From NCBI RefSeq assembly GCF_027595985.1, contig NC_073307.1:45548594-45612593 (forward strand): a stretch of 64,000 nucleotides of DNA, given 5' to 3'. Below are positions 21,875 to 33,090 of this stretch, piece by piece. Below the pieces are notes generated by a model. It saw only the letters and a list, made by a program, of their open reading frames with translations, was not told the DNA's origin and ran no database searches. The position numbers were made by a program, and so were the translations under genes. Each line of letters begins with the position of its first letter. Position 1 is the first letter of the stretch. The DNA comes from Sorex araneus. Its lineage: Eukaryota > Chordata > Mammalia > Eulipotyphla > Soricidae.

Positions 21875-22710
21875 TTAAAATTTTTTATTGAGTCACCATG
21901 TGGAAAGTTACAAAGTTTTCAGGTTTAAATCTCAGTTATACAATGCTCGAATACCCATCCCTTCACCAGTGCTCATATTCCACCACCAAGAATCCCAGTA
22001 TAGCTCCACCCCGCCCCCTCACACCCCTAACCCCCCCATGCCTCTAGCCCCCCCCACCCTAGGCCCCCCCAGCCTGTGTAACTAATAAATTTCACTTTAC
22101 TTTCACTTTGATTGCATACAATATTTCAACAAAACTCACTATTATTGTTTGGAGAGTCTCTCCCCTAAAGTCAGACCTGCTGAAAAGGAAGCATTAGATA
22201 ATTTGTTTTCCATTGCTGAGGATGAAGAGGTATGAGGTCGAGTGACCACGCTTAGCGGCTTCTCAGTTTTGGGTTTCTGTAATTTAGTATTTTAGTAACT
22301 AAGTCCAGAGAGATATCTGCCAGAAGTTGCATCGTTGCCAACTTGTACTTCTCAGTTACATTATATTCCACATATGAGTGCAATCTTTCTATGTCTGTCT
22401 CTTTCTTTCTGACTCATTTCACTCAACATGATACTTTCCATGTTGATCCATTTATATGCAAATTTCATGACTTCATGTTTTCTGACAGCTACATAGTATT
22501 CCATTGTGTAGATGTACCAGAGTTTCTTTAACCAGTCATCTGTTTTGGGGCACTCTGGTTTTTTCCAGATTCTGGCTATTGTAAACAGTGCTGCAATGAA
22601 CATAGAAATACATATGCCATCTCTACTATACCGTTTTGCCTCTCCGAGATATATTCCCAGGAGTGGTATTGCTGGGTCAAATGGGAGCTCAATTTCTAAT
22701 TTTTTTAAAT
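21875..22710 (-). mobile_element. L1 3' end, antisense, outer element of a nest
   Basis: Runs from the L1 3' terminus (TTTATTGAGTCACCATGTGG) through the UTR to ORF2 (CTGCAATGAACATAGAAATAC, GGGAGCTCAATTTC). The same text resumes at about 23308 (TAATTTTTTGAGAAGTATCC). Confidence 0.8.
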
Positions 22711-22714
22711 TTAT

Positions 22715-22867
22715 ATGTTTTTTATTAGTGAATCACCATGAGGGTACAGTTACAGATTTACATATTTTCCTGCTTGTGTTTCAGTCATACAATACTCGAG
22801 TACCCATCCCTCCACCAGTGCCCATTCTCCACCACCGATGATCCCAGTATCTCTCCCACCCCCCCAC
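22715..22867 (-). mobile_element. L1 3'-end fragment, antisense
   Basis: TTATTAGTGAATCACCATGAG to GATCCCAGTATCTCTCCC; inverted relative of 23560-23705. Confidence 0.8.
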
Positions 22868-22876
22868 TCCATCTAT

Positions 22877-23156
22877 TTTTTTTTAAGAGTCACCAGCTTT
22901 TATTTAAAGAAAAAACTAAAAAAAATTGAAAAACAAAAAGCTCTGCAAATAAAGACAGGCTCTTAATTGAAGATCCTCCATGCTTGTAGAAGCTGGTTCA
23001 CTAGACATTTTCATCTCTGACTTCTCTGCATGCTAGCGACATCCACCTGTCCGGGACGTGAACGCAGAGGGAGGAGGCAGGGGGCCGGCTGGCCCTTGAA
23101 AACGCCCATCGAGGCCCCCGAAGCAAGAGCTGCCTCGGCGACTCCCAGCAACGAGT
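22877..23156 (-). mobile_element. Retrocopied mRNA 3' end, unidentified gene
   Basis: Minus-strand text ends CTTTAAATAAAAGCTGGTGA, then CTCTT and a poly(A), flanked by CTCCATCTA (22868-22876, 23157-23165). The 5' half is GC-rich (up to 23156) and unlike the surrounding L1. It has an AATAAA signal, poly(A) tail, target duplication and no intron. I do not recognise the gene. Confidence 0.75.
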
Positions 23157-23165
23157 CTCCATCTA

Positions 23166-23303
23166 ATTTTTTTTTTAATTTTTTAAATTTTATTCTTTTA
23201 TTAAATCACCATGTGGAAAGTTGAAAGCTTTCAGGTTTAAGTCTCAGTTATACAATGCTCGAACACCCATCCCTTCACCAGTGCACATATTCCACCACCA
23301 AGT
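23166..23303 (-). mobile_element. L1 3'-end fragment, antisense
   Basis: TTATTAAATCACCATGTGG to CATATTCCACCACCAAG; bounded by TCCATCTAATTTTTT copies on both sides. Confidence 0.75.
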
Positions 23304-23710
23304 CCATCTAATTTTTTGAGAAGTATCCATACCATTTTCCAAAAGGGCTGAACCAGTCGGCATTCCCACAAGCAGTGTAGGAGAGTTCCTTTCTCCCCAC
23401 TTTTGCGCCAACACTAGTTGCTTTTGTTCTTTTGGAATGGGCTAGTCTCTGTGGTGTGAGATGATATCTATTGAAAACTACAACACCCAAAAGGAGAGAG
23501 AACAAAAAGGGAATGCCTGCCACAGAGGAGGGGTGGGGAGGGGGATGGGGTGAGGGTGGGTGGGAGTGATACTGGGATCATTGGTGGTGGAGAATGGGCA
23601 CTGGTGGAGGGATGGGTACCCGATCATTGTATGACTGAAAAGCAGACACAAAAATTTGCAAGTATGTAACAGTACCTCATGGTGATTCACTAATAAAAAA
23701 ATTAAGAATT
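23304..23710. mobile_element. L1 with 5' inversion
   Basis: Antisense L1 (23304-23463, TTTTGGAATGGGCTAGTCTC) meets a sense L1 3' UTR (23464-23705, ending GGTGATTCACTAATAAAAAA). Opposite orientation of the two parts at one junction is the signature of twin priming. Confidence 0.7.
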
Positions 23711-23985
23711 AAAAAAAATGATAAAAAGCTTATTGCAATATCTGGTACAATATGCAAAGTAATATATTGCTTAATACAAATCATTAGTATTAAAATAATC
23801 AGAAAAAAATTTTGCCTCTATCTATACCTACCTTGGGGGAAATCAATGACTTAAATGTCTGCTTTCATTGTCCACAGTTCCCTGTGGCTCTCATTCTTAG
23901 CGATTTTTCCTCTCTAATACTTTGGATAGTTTCTATTATTTGTTATTTAATGCAAATAAATATATTGATCTTTATTCTTTTCTGC

Positions 23986-24126
23986 TTGTTTGTGGGACAT
24001 ACCTGGTAATGCCTAGGGATAATTCCTGGCTCTGCACTCAGGTACTATATGTGGTACCAGGGATCAAACTTAGATTAGTTGTGTGCAAACCAAGTGCCCT
24101 ACCTACTATATTATTGCTCCAGCCTA
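23986..24126 (-). mobile_element. tRNA-SINE, diverged
   Basis: GGACATACCTGGTAATGCC to ATATTATTGCTCCAGCC. Confidence 0.8.
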
Positions 24127-24331
24127 TACATCAATCAATTTTATACTTAATTTAGCATCAATTATTAGTGGATCATTCAATTTACTGTCATTCTATTTCC
24201 TATGTCTCTATTTACAATTTTTAACCATATGGAATTTTTCTTCAGTTTTAATATCCTCTGTCTTATATTGCTAACATTTTTGCTAATTTGTTTTGCTTTG
24301 GCTAAGTTTTCTGAACATTTATCTTAACAGT

Positions 24332-24490
24332 TTTGAGGGTCACACCCAACAGTGCTTGAGGTCTACTCTTGTCTGTGCTCAGGGACCACTCTTGGCATTA
24401 CAAGGGGCACCATATACGTGGTCAAAGACTGAACTGCACTCGGTTGTATACAAGACAAATGCCTTAATCCCTGTATCATTTCTCTGGCCC
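24332..24490 (-). mobile_element. tRNA-SINE, diverged
   Basis: GAGGGTCACACCCAACAGTGC to TATCATTTCTCTGGCCC. Confidence 0.75.
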
Positions 24491-24903
24491 TACATGTTCT
24501 GTATGTTTTTTATAAATTTTTGTTCTCAGTTTTTTGCTATTCATATCATCTTTTTTCTTTATTATGCTTTGTAATTTTTTTATTGAATGTTAAACATTGC
24601 TTAACTTTATTTTCAGTGAAAAAAATTAGTCAGAACTATAATGTCTTACTATTGATATACAACCTTTTTAATACTCTACTCAGAGCCTTATGAATCTTGA
24701 AGTTTTCCAATTGTGGCTAATATGAAAAGAACTTATTCATGAATCTGTGTAAACATCAGATAATAGAAGATGAACTTTTCTTTTTTTTTACACTAAGTGT
24801 TCCCTTGCATTTTTGCAGTCAACTGATGACTACTTAAGGAGTATTTATACCTATGGAATGATCTTTGATAAATAAAAGCTAGTTTGTTGGTTTGTTACTT
24901 TAA
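24491..24903. other. No feature seen
   Basis: T-rich unique sequence. 25084-25519, 25921-26300 and 26771-27498 are similar apart from a short SINE-like scrap at 27005-27075. Confidence 0.5.
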
Positions 24904-25072
24904 TTTTTTATTTCTTTTTGGGTCACACCCGGCGATGCACAGGAGTTACTCCTGGCTCTGTACTCAGGAATTACTCCTGTTGGTGCTCAGGGGACCATAT
25001 GGGATCCTGGGAATCAAACCCAGGTCGGCAGCATGCAATGCAAACTCCCTACTATGCTATCGCTTCAGCCCC
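24904..25072 (-). mobile_element. Poly(A)-tailed tRNA-SINE
   Basis: Flanked by TGTTACTTTAA at 24893-24903 and 25073-25083. Confidence 0.9.
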
Positions 25073-25519
25073 TGTTACTTTAACTTAAGCAGCATTTTTT
25101 TTGACAGCCTAGAAAGTAAGTAGACATGTTCAGACTCTCATTACTTTAATAAATGCTATCAAATTTGACATAAAGAGCCAAATGTAATAAAAAAAAAACA
25201 TGTGAATTTAATACACGACTTGATACACAAGGTAAAATTTAGGTTAAGCTCACAAAGAAAGGATTTAGCGTTTTTTGTTCACGATTCTCAGCAACAAGTA
25301 AATTTCAATTCTGTGGTTGTCAATAACTTGACTAGTCTGTCATTGTATAACAGTTGAAAAAATTCCGAGACGATAAAATGTTTTGTGATTTTTGTTAATA
25401 AATAATTTTATGTTATACAACTTATTAATAAAGCTATCTTGAGATGATTATTTAAAAGCTCATGCAACTTTCATGATAATTTGAACATGATTGCTTGTTA
25501 TGAATGAGGAAAGAAGTCC

Positions 25520-25920
25520 AGAGAATACAGAGAGGTTAAGGCTCTTGTCTTACTCTCAGCTGATCTAGGTTCAATCCCTAGCACTGTATAGGGCCCCAAA
25601 TCCCACAGTTGGCTGTGGCCCCCAAATAAGAACATACAAAATGAATAAGAAAATTAAATGTATGATAAGAATTTGTAAAGGGGACTCAGGGAGATGGCTG
25701 AGTAGAAGAGCACACAACTTGTATGTGAGACTCTGAGTTTGATCTCTGGCAGCCAGAGTTTGATCATTCCAGTGGGTGTGACCCTAGTGCTCCCCCACCC
25801 AAGCCCCCCAAACTGTTGGACCTGGTCATTGAAAGTCAAGCCCATACCACCAGGCTGAATTTCACTCTAAATGGTTCTGGGATTTCCCTGAGCACAAATG
25901 AGTGTGATCTCAGTTTAAAA
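25520..25920 (+). mobile_element. Two old tRNA-SINE fragments in tandem
   Basis: First: AGAGAGGTTAAGGCTCTTG with GGTTCAATCCCTAGCAC (25525-25625). Second: GGGAGATGGCTGAGTAGAAG with GAGTTTGATCTCTGGC (25688-25915). Confidence 0.6.
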
Positions 25921-26301
25921 AGTAACTTATAAATAGACTTTTTAACAGTAATCATACTTTAGCATGTGTCTAATCAAAAATTGTATGCAAACTTCTAGTT
26001 AAATCCTAAGGAACTAAACTATATCACTACCTAGTACCAGAATCTTATTTTAAAAATGTAATAAATACTTGTATTTAATTCCTAAAGACATTAACTAAGT
26101 AGAAAAAAATACAGTCATATACTCCTGTATCAACCTTATTTCCCTACTTTTCTCCAGTGGCAAAGGAAAGAAAAGCAGAAATAAATAAATGAGGCTGCTT
26201 CAAGTTATAAAGATTCTTTAAAATGCAGGCGATTTGCATCTAAAAGAACTGAGGTATCTTGCTAAATGGGAGAAGGTATTTACATGTATATCCAAGAGAT
26301 T

Positions 26302-26558
26302 AGACTGGAGGGATAGCACATGGGGTAGGGTATTTGCCTTGCACTCCGTCGACCCGGTTTCCATTCCTCTGCCTCTCTTGAAGAGACCAGCAAGCTACCG
26401 AGAGTATTTCGCCGGAACAGCAGAGCCTGGCAAGCTACCCGAGACGTATTCAATATGCCAAAAACAGCAACTACAAGTTTCACAATGGAGAGGTTACTGG
26501 TGCCCGCTCGAGTAAATCAATGAGCAATTAATGACAGTGAAACAGTGGCAACAGTGAT
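26302..26558 (+). mobile_element. RTE-tailed tRNA-SINE
   Basis: Complete copy with A box TAGCACATGGGG and a B-box relative, RTE body, and an ACAGTG repeat tail (GTGAAACAGTGGCAACAGTG). Confidence 0.85.
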
Positions 26559-26627
26559 CAAAGAGGTTGATCCAGACTTTTCCATAAAACTCAAGAATAA
26601 ATCTAAAAAGAAAAGATTTTTTAAATG

Positions 26628-26770
26628 GCCAGATGCCTCTGCAGAGGTTAAAGCGCTTGCCTCTGAGGCAAGCTGACACAAATTTGACACCCATCCCCAC
26701 ACACAAATTCCCAAGCATCACCAGAAGTGAGTTTTCAGCACAGAGCCAGGAGTAACTCTTAGGCTAAATT
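26628..26770 (+). mobile_element. Old tRNA-SINE
   Basis: Lies just after an RTE-tailed SINE; ends CACAGAGCCAGGAGTAACTC. Confidence 0.6.
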
Positions 26771-27511
26771 AGTCTTATGAAATAATTTAAATTAATGCTT
26801 ACTTGTAAAACCGAGTAGATTTTGCCTACACGGTAAATTTTCAGAGACAGTCTCCAGTTCTACTTTCAAAAAATTTTCAATTAAATTCCCTGCCCATAAA
26901 CACAGCTTACCTCAAGTTCTCAATGGAATCACCAGTTGCTCATCACAGTTCGAATGTCCAAGATTACAATTCTTCTACTGGTCTCAAATAACAAATCCTG
27001 GCAGTTTGGGGGGCTTACTCATGGTTCTGTGCTCAGGAGTTAGTTTAGGTGCTACTTGGAAAACCATGTACAGTACCAGGCTTGGTTGCATGTCTTTATT
27101 TTCAGTGACTTAACATTTGAGAAGGCCACTTCTAATAAAGTACATAATCTTGGAAGTTATGATCAAACTTCAATTTCTTTACTTGTAAATGAAAAACAAA
27201 ATAAGAGGTGTTCTTTAGGCTATATCTATCATTATATTATACCTATTGTTATATTGTTATATCTATCACTTAGTGATGCACTGTGAATGCTGGTAAGCTT
27301 TTTATTTCTTTGAAAATACCTCAATGAAAGTATTGATTATTTTTTCCTAAGTTTAATAAATCCAACAGTTTGTTTTACTTCATATATATATATACACACA
27401 CACAAATCTATCACAAATAAAATATATAATGCTGTCAGAATTTAGTATACTAATGAATTAAGAATGCATTCCTATTAATTAACCATGATTTTTTTAATAA
27501 AAAGGTACTGA

Positions 27512-27717
27512 GGGGCTGGAGTGATAGTACAGCGGGTAGGACATTTGCCTTGCATGCAGCCAAACTGGGTTCAATTCCTAGCATCCTATATAGTACCCTG
27601 AGCACTGCCAGGAGTAATTTCTGAGTGCAGAGCCAGGAGTAACCCCTGAGCATTGCAGAGCCAGGAGTAACCCCTATGCATCATTAGGCGTGACCCAAAA
27701 AGAAAAATAAATAGAAG
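27512..27717 (+). mobile_element. tRNA-SINE with internal tail duplication
   Basis: The tail segment AGAGCCAGGAGTAACCCCT occurs twice in tandem, lengthening the element by about 30 bp. Flanks AAAAGGTACTGA and AAAAAGTATTGA are a diverged duplication. Confidence 0.87.
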
Positions 27718-27830
27718 AAAAAGTATTGAAAATCCACAGGCCTCTTTTCTATAATCAGAAGAAATCATAAGCATTTTAGTGTTCACTAAATTTTCAGGTG
27801 ATAGAATAGGGATTCAAAAGCATCAATTGT

Positions 27831-28013
27831 GATGGGGCTGGAGTGATAGCACAGTGGGTAGGGTGTTTGGCTTGCACGCAGCCGACCCAGGTTCAAATCC
27901 CAGCATCCCATATGGTCCACTGAGCACCACCAGGAGTAATTCCTGAGTTCAGAGCCAGGAGTAACCCCTGTGCATCAGCGGGTGTGACCCAAAAAGCAAA
28001 AAAAAAAAAAAAG
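27831..28013 (+). mobile_element. Poly(A)-tailed tRNA-SINE
   Basis: Flanked by GCATCAATTGT at 27820-27830 and 28014-28024; pure A tail. Confidence 0.92.
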
Positions 28014-28024
28014 GCATCAATTGT

Positions 28025-29116
28025 AGGAAAAAAGCTGGATATTATATTGAAGAATCAAATATATCTTAACACACAACTAAATATTATTAAATACTAGACA
28101 TTGAAACTTGTACTTGTTTAAGTTCTAATCTGATAAAGGTAACAATGACATTTATAAATAGCAGGGTTTGTGTATTCAATATTCAAAAGGGCCCTTCACA
28201 TCCTATTAGACAAGATGAGATGCTTGTCTCTACAGTTTTTATTTGACCCAGACAAATAGGAAATAATTCTCAGAGGAGGGTTAGCTGATCATGGAACAGA
28301 ACCAATAGAAAGATGGATAAAGCTGTTTCCGAGTCAGTATGTTTCAAAAGGAGAGTACAGACCTGTTACATTAATATGCAAAAATAAGAGATTGATAGAA
28401 AAGAAATTTAAAATGATAGCAATGATTTATTTATTATTATTAAGTAATGATAATCTGAAATCTATTAGGCTATATTATTTTTAATCATGGTTACAGCATA
28501 ATTCTTTTTTACTAAGACATTATGGGCATATGATTGTGTGTGTGCATATTTGTGTATATGTGTGTGTGTAAGAGCAAAGATTAGAGGAAAGAATCCCATT
28601 AGTAGTAGAATATTGTATCTGGTTCAGAGTGTTATGAGGTCCAAGTTCTTTCTGAACTTGTGAGAGGTTGACTCTAAGAATCACAGAGCCCTAGAGAATC
28701 CACTGGTGTTCAAGGGGAGAAAGTGGCAAGACTGGGATTACCATCAAAGTAGTTTCTGCTCTGGGGATTGCTCATTAATGGTACTAATTTGGCAAGTAAA
28801 GAAAGGCTAACAAGACCTAATTTGCTACCTCACAGTATTGCATGAATAAACCAAGAAAGCAAATGAATAGCATATTGTTGTGAAAGATGCAGAAGGTGAC
28901 GTACCTGTAAGGGATTATAGTTATTTAGTAAATCATTATGATCATCCAGGAAACCTTTGCATAAAAAATGAAAATATTTTTAAAATAAATATTTGTCTTT
29001 GGATTCGGGAAATGAACGTTTTCTTCAGTTGTGTTATTGGTCTGCAAAATCATGTTTATTTCTTAATTTGTATGTCTCTTCTTTCTGTGTAAGTATCTTC
29101 GATGTGAATTCAGATT
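28025..29116. other. Unique AT-rich intergenic sequence
   Basis: No gene or clear repeat. 29533-30879 is the longest repeat-poor intergenic block before SPINK5 and a reasonable place to look for conserved regulatory DNA. 31151-31553 and 32043-32738 are also empty. Confidence 0.5.
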
Positions 29117-29127
29117 CTGGGCTTCTT

Positions 29128-29304
29128 TTTTTTATTTTTTTCTTTTTGGGTCACACCCGGCGATGCACAGGGGTCACTCCTGGCTCTGCACTCAGGAATT
29201 ATCCCTGGCGGTGCTCAGGGGACCATATGGGATGCTGGGAATCGAACCCGGGTTGGCCGCGTGCAAGGCAAACGCCCTACCCGCTGTGCTATTGCTCCAG
29301 CCCC
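29128..29304 (-). mobile_element. Poly(A)-tailed tRNA-SINE, young-looking
   Basis: Very close to consensus (ACCCGGCGATGCACAGGGG, GGCCGCGTGCAAGGCAAACG). Flanked by CTGGGCTTCTT at 29117-29127 and 29305-29315. Confidence 0.93.
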
Positions 29305-29384
29305 CTGGGCTTCTTGATACCTATGCTAGAGTGTAAAGTTTATATAATCTAGCTCTATTCCTTTTAACGTTGGTTTTGCATCCA

Positions 29385-29532
29385 CAATTGGCAGTGTTCG
29401 GGCCTTACTCCTTGCTCTGTGAATAGGGGTCACTCTCTGAGGGGCTCACAGGATGATATGAGGTATTAGAGATCAAACCCATTATCAGCTACTTGCAAGG
29501 TAAGTGACCTACCCACTCTACTTTCTCTTTGG
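29385..29532 (-). mobile_element. tRNA-SINE, diverged
   Basis: GGCAGTGTTCGGGCCTTACTC to CCTACCCACTCTACTTTC. Confidence 0.7.
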
Positions 29533-30879
29533 CTTCATTGATTACCCATGATCAAGGGGAAAAGATCCGCCGTGCTTGATAAATAATTTAAAGGACTGAA
29601 TCAATGTTAGTAATTGGAATTTGAGATAAGTACTCTGACAATCAAAATTGAATTTCTTAAACCCTCAAACCTATTTTTATTATTTTTATTATTATTATAT
29701 TAAAGGTTTTTTTCTAGATTTTAATTCAAAATTGGTGATTTTCTTCGAAATAAGAAAAGCCCATTAATAATGTGTGAATTGCCCCTAGTTTTCCAGCATT
29801 TCTGAAATGAAATAGAGAAAAAATTCTGATGTCAGGAGCAAGCTAATATGTTTCTAATGTGGGTGCCTACTGCATCTTCTTTCGGCTATCTTCTCTTGGA
29901 AGCAGGTTTCAGTTTCAAACTTTATATTCATCACTTCAGAAGGTTATGTGTGTCAATGAGAAACTTCTTCCTGTAAGAAGGAAACTGGTTCCTTCAAACT
30001 TTCCTCATAGCAAACATTCTTCAGAGATGCAATCACCTTTTGTTCCACCCTAGCTTCACATAAACTTTGGATACTTCCATTGGGCTAGATTTGTGATGCA
30101 TCAGAGTATTTATGCAGTCACTAATTCTATTGTAAGACAGTGCACTTTCCTTCCTATCAAAAATCACTGCACGGTTGGCATATATTTAATATGAAGTGAC
30201 AGAACTGTTTAAAAAATTTATTTGTGTGTGAGTAGAAGTTTTTAATGATAGAAACAGAATCAATGCCCATTGAAATTTAGTAATGTCAAATAAAAGTTTT
30301 AAATGTCTAATACTTTGATGTTTTTAGGCATTTTAGAATACAAAACACTGCTCAAAGGGTACTTGATGTTGGTTTTTATAATTTCACCTCAGAATGGGAT
30401 GGGGATGATATTCTTTTCAGTTAACTTAAATTTGCTTTAAGTTAACATCCCTTTTCAAGAGATGCTTACTTTTCATAGAATTTTGTAAATTACCTAGTGT
30501 CTTAACATCATTGTACGACAAGAACTCAACACCAATTATTCCGAACTATAGGGATTATCACATATACTTGGAATTATAGAACATATATACACATGCATTA
30601 TCACTAGCTTTTATAACAATTGTATGTTGTAGTTATCATTAATTTCTGTTGTATAGTTAGGAAACTTCGAGAAAAAAGTCACTTGCCCAAGGCAATGAAC
30701 TAGTACTTTGTGAGTCAATGTTTGGACCAAGATCTACTCTGTACTAAAATCATACTGTTTCATTATATTGTGTGGATGAGTAGTCTGAAATAGAAACAAG
30801 TTTCCTGACTCTTCATCCCATTCTCTTTGCAGTAAGCTACAGTGTATTTTATTTTCTTTCTTTTAAAAAAAACAAAATT

Positions 30880-31150
30880 ATTAATTTATTTTTATCAATA
30901 ATCTTGAGATACACAGTTACAAAGTTGTTCATGATTGTGGTTCAGTGATACAATGTTCCATCACCCCTCCCTTCACCAGTGCACATTTCCCACCATCAGT
31001 GTTCCGGGTTTCCCGCCCCGCCCCCTCTCACCCCTCCCCCCCACCGCCCCCGGCAGCCTGCCTCTATGGCAGGCACTTTTCTTCTTTCTCTCTTTCTCCT
31101 TTCCTCTCTCTCTTTCTTTCCTTTTGGGCATTATGTATGCCATTTCCTAA
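30880..31150 (-). mobile_element. L1 3'-end fragment, antisense
   Basis: TACACAGTTACAAAGTTGTTC, CACCAGTGCACATTTCCCACC and a CTTTCTCTC-rich block ending CTTTTGGGCATTATG. Confidence 0.82.
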
Positions 31151-31553
31151 GGTATAACTTGAATTTTGTGGAAATGTATTTCACTAAACCGTTGGATTAA
31201 AACAAAGCTTTATAGAGCTTGAAACTAACTAATATATTTTCATAGAAATGAATTACTTGTTGGGGGTGGAGGAAGGAAAATTCTGATAACATTCTTAATA
31301 TTGACATCATCCCAAAGACTAGTCTTTGACCCATTTTCTGTAATAATCTGAAGAGGGCTGTGTGATCCCATAAAGACTCAGACTTTCCTGAGTTTTCACA
31401 TTGTGAAAACCCTGGTGACTTTAACCCTTTGTCTCTTTCTTCTGTCATCTTTTCAAATTTCTTTGGGAGACTGCTTAAGCCAGTAAAGTAAGACAAGACT
31501 CTAAAAAAAAAAAAATCTGTAGAGCAGAAGAAGGTTCCCAAAGAGAGATTAAT

Positions 31554-31612
31554 TTCTCTAGTATAGATTCATATATTCTCAGGCTTCTAGTATAGATTCA
31601 TATATTCTCAGG
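31554..31612. repeat. 29-bp tandem duplication
   Basis: TAGTATAGATTCATATATTC with CTCAGG occurs twice in a row immediately before a SINE. Confidence 0.9.
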
Positions 31613-31764
31613 TTTTGGAGCTGGTGATGCTCAGGGTTTACTCCTGGCTCTGTGCTCAGGACTTATTCTTAGCAGTGCTCAGGGTATATGGAGAGCTGGG
31701 GACTGAACCTAGGTTGGCAGCATGCAAGGCAAGTGCCCTACCCACTATGCAATCTCTCCAGCCC
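31613..31764 (-). mobile_element. tRNA-SINE, diverged
   Basis: GGTGATGCTCAGGGTTTACTC to CAATCTCTCCAGCCC. GATTCATA follows, matching the tandem repeat just before it. Confidence 0.8.
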
Positions 31765-31889
31765 GATTCATAATTTTAATATTTTATTTCTTCTTTATTC
31801 TTGGGACATCCAGTCTTCTTGAATGAGTAATTAGTGAAACAATATCTGTATAAACTGAATTTAGGGAAAAATTATTGAACTGATTTTGG

Positions 31890-32042
31890 AGGTTCCAGAC
31901 CTGCTGTGCTCAGGGTATTTTATTCCTGGTTCTGTGCTCAGAAATTGGTGGGTTTTAGGGGACCATATGTGGTGCCAGGAATCAAGCCTGTGTCTGCTGT
32001 GTGCCGGGTCAGCATATCTGCTGAACTATTGCTCCAATCCCA
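31890..32042 (-). mobile_element. tRNA-SINE, diverged
   Basis: TGTGCTCAGGGTATTTTATTC to GAACTATTGCTCCAATCCC. Confidence 0.75.
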
Positions 32043-32738
32043 AGGAGTCAAAACTCTTTAAACTAATTTGGGAATTGATGGGCTATGGAACGCTAAATCT
32101 TGGTTCTCATGTTTATCACTCTGGGATAGCGCTAGAGTCTGAAATGCCTCTAGAATGTACAAATATTCTTCAAAGTGATAATTATAAGTTAGTTATGTAA
32201 CAAAATTTGATTCACAAAGTTTCTGCCATTACTTATGATGGGGAAGGATTGAATGGAGAGAAAAATGCTGAAATGCAGGGTTCTTTTAAGTACTGCCTCT
32301 GGTTTTTCTCTTTCTAAACTATGCTCTTGGGAACACCATTTATTCTTATCTGAGTTTTCATTTACTGTAATGGTAAAATTTTGCATTTTACCATCTTAGG
32401 GTATCTTAAATGATCTTTGGACAATGACACTGAATAGACACTTTAGAAGATGCAGACAGAAATAACAAGAATTATAATTCTTGATTCCCTGACCATAAGT
32501 AGCTTTCTCCAGATATGAATATCTTTTGATCTTTACTCAACTGGTAGGATTATCAATGTCTTCTTTTTTCCCTCCTTCCCTTCCACTTATGAATGGAGTC
32601 CAGTTACACATGTTTCTGTCTATGAGGCAAAAAAATCTGATGTTGCTGAGGAATTCACTTCTAACATAGAACTGTGAAATATTAAAGGCTGCTTATCATC
32701 CTTGAATTAAATCTATCACTTTATGTGATAGATGGGAT

Positions 32739-32766
32739 AACACACACATGCACACTCACACACACA

Positions 32767-32818
<52 letters not shown>
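32739..32818. repeat. (CA)n microsatellite upstream of SPINK5
   Basis: About 40 CA units with TA interruptions near the left end; ends 120 bp before the TATA-like box. Confidence 0.97.
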
Positions 32819-32820
<2 letters not shown>

Positions 32821-32938
32821 AAGTATCTCAGGAGAAACAGACTTTGTTCAACTTCGTTCAGTTCAACCGGAAGAATGATAGAAGCAGACCTGACCAACTG
32901 GTTCTGTGTTGGTCATAGAACAATGTGAGTTGAGGAGA

Positions 32939-32944
32939 TATAAG
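32939..32944 (+). promoter_or_regulatory. TATA-like box of the SPINK5 promoter
   Basis: TATAAG lies 97 bp before the start codon in a short non-repeat stretch. A start site about 25-30 bp downstream would give a 5' UTR of roughly 65 nt, a usual size. A long CA microsatellite ends 120 bp upstream. The box is seen in the sequence; its use is inferred. Confidence 0.5.
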
Positions 32945-33035
32945 AAGTGAGCTGCATCTCGGAGTTCAGTCTCAGAGTACCAGCAGGTGAGCAATGCACG
33001 GAGCTGACTTATAACCGACTTACATCATCTTCAAC

Positions 33036-33090
33036 ATGAAGATAACCACAGTTCCAATTCTTCTGACCCTGGCTCTTTGCCTCATACAAG
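33036..33090 (+). CDS. SPINK5: SPINK5 exon 1, signal peptide
   Basis: This exon starts at the ATG and encodes residues 1-18 plus the first base of codon 19. The peptide MKITTVPILLTLALCLIQ has one Lys followed by a hydrophobic run, a typical secretory signal, and is very close to the start of human LEKTI. Cleavage probably falls a few residues into exon 2, near the Ala-Ala-Ser. The donor is CAAG|GTGAGC (phase 1). The ATG is the only one giving this signal sequence. No upstream ATG in frame lies between the TATA-like box and here without an intervening stop that I could see. Targeting to the secretory pathway fits LEKTI, which is exported through lamellar granules. Confidence 0.93.

Noticed and set aside
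32982..32992. CAGCAG|GTGAGC donor-like site before the start codon
   Set aside because: A good match, but no acceptor lies between it and the ATG; use would skip the signal peptide. Left out unless transcripts show it.
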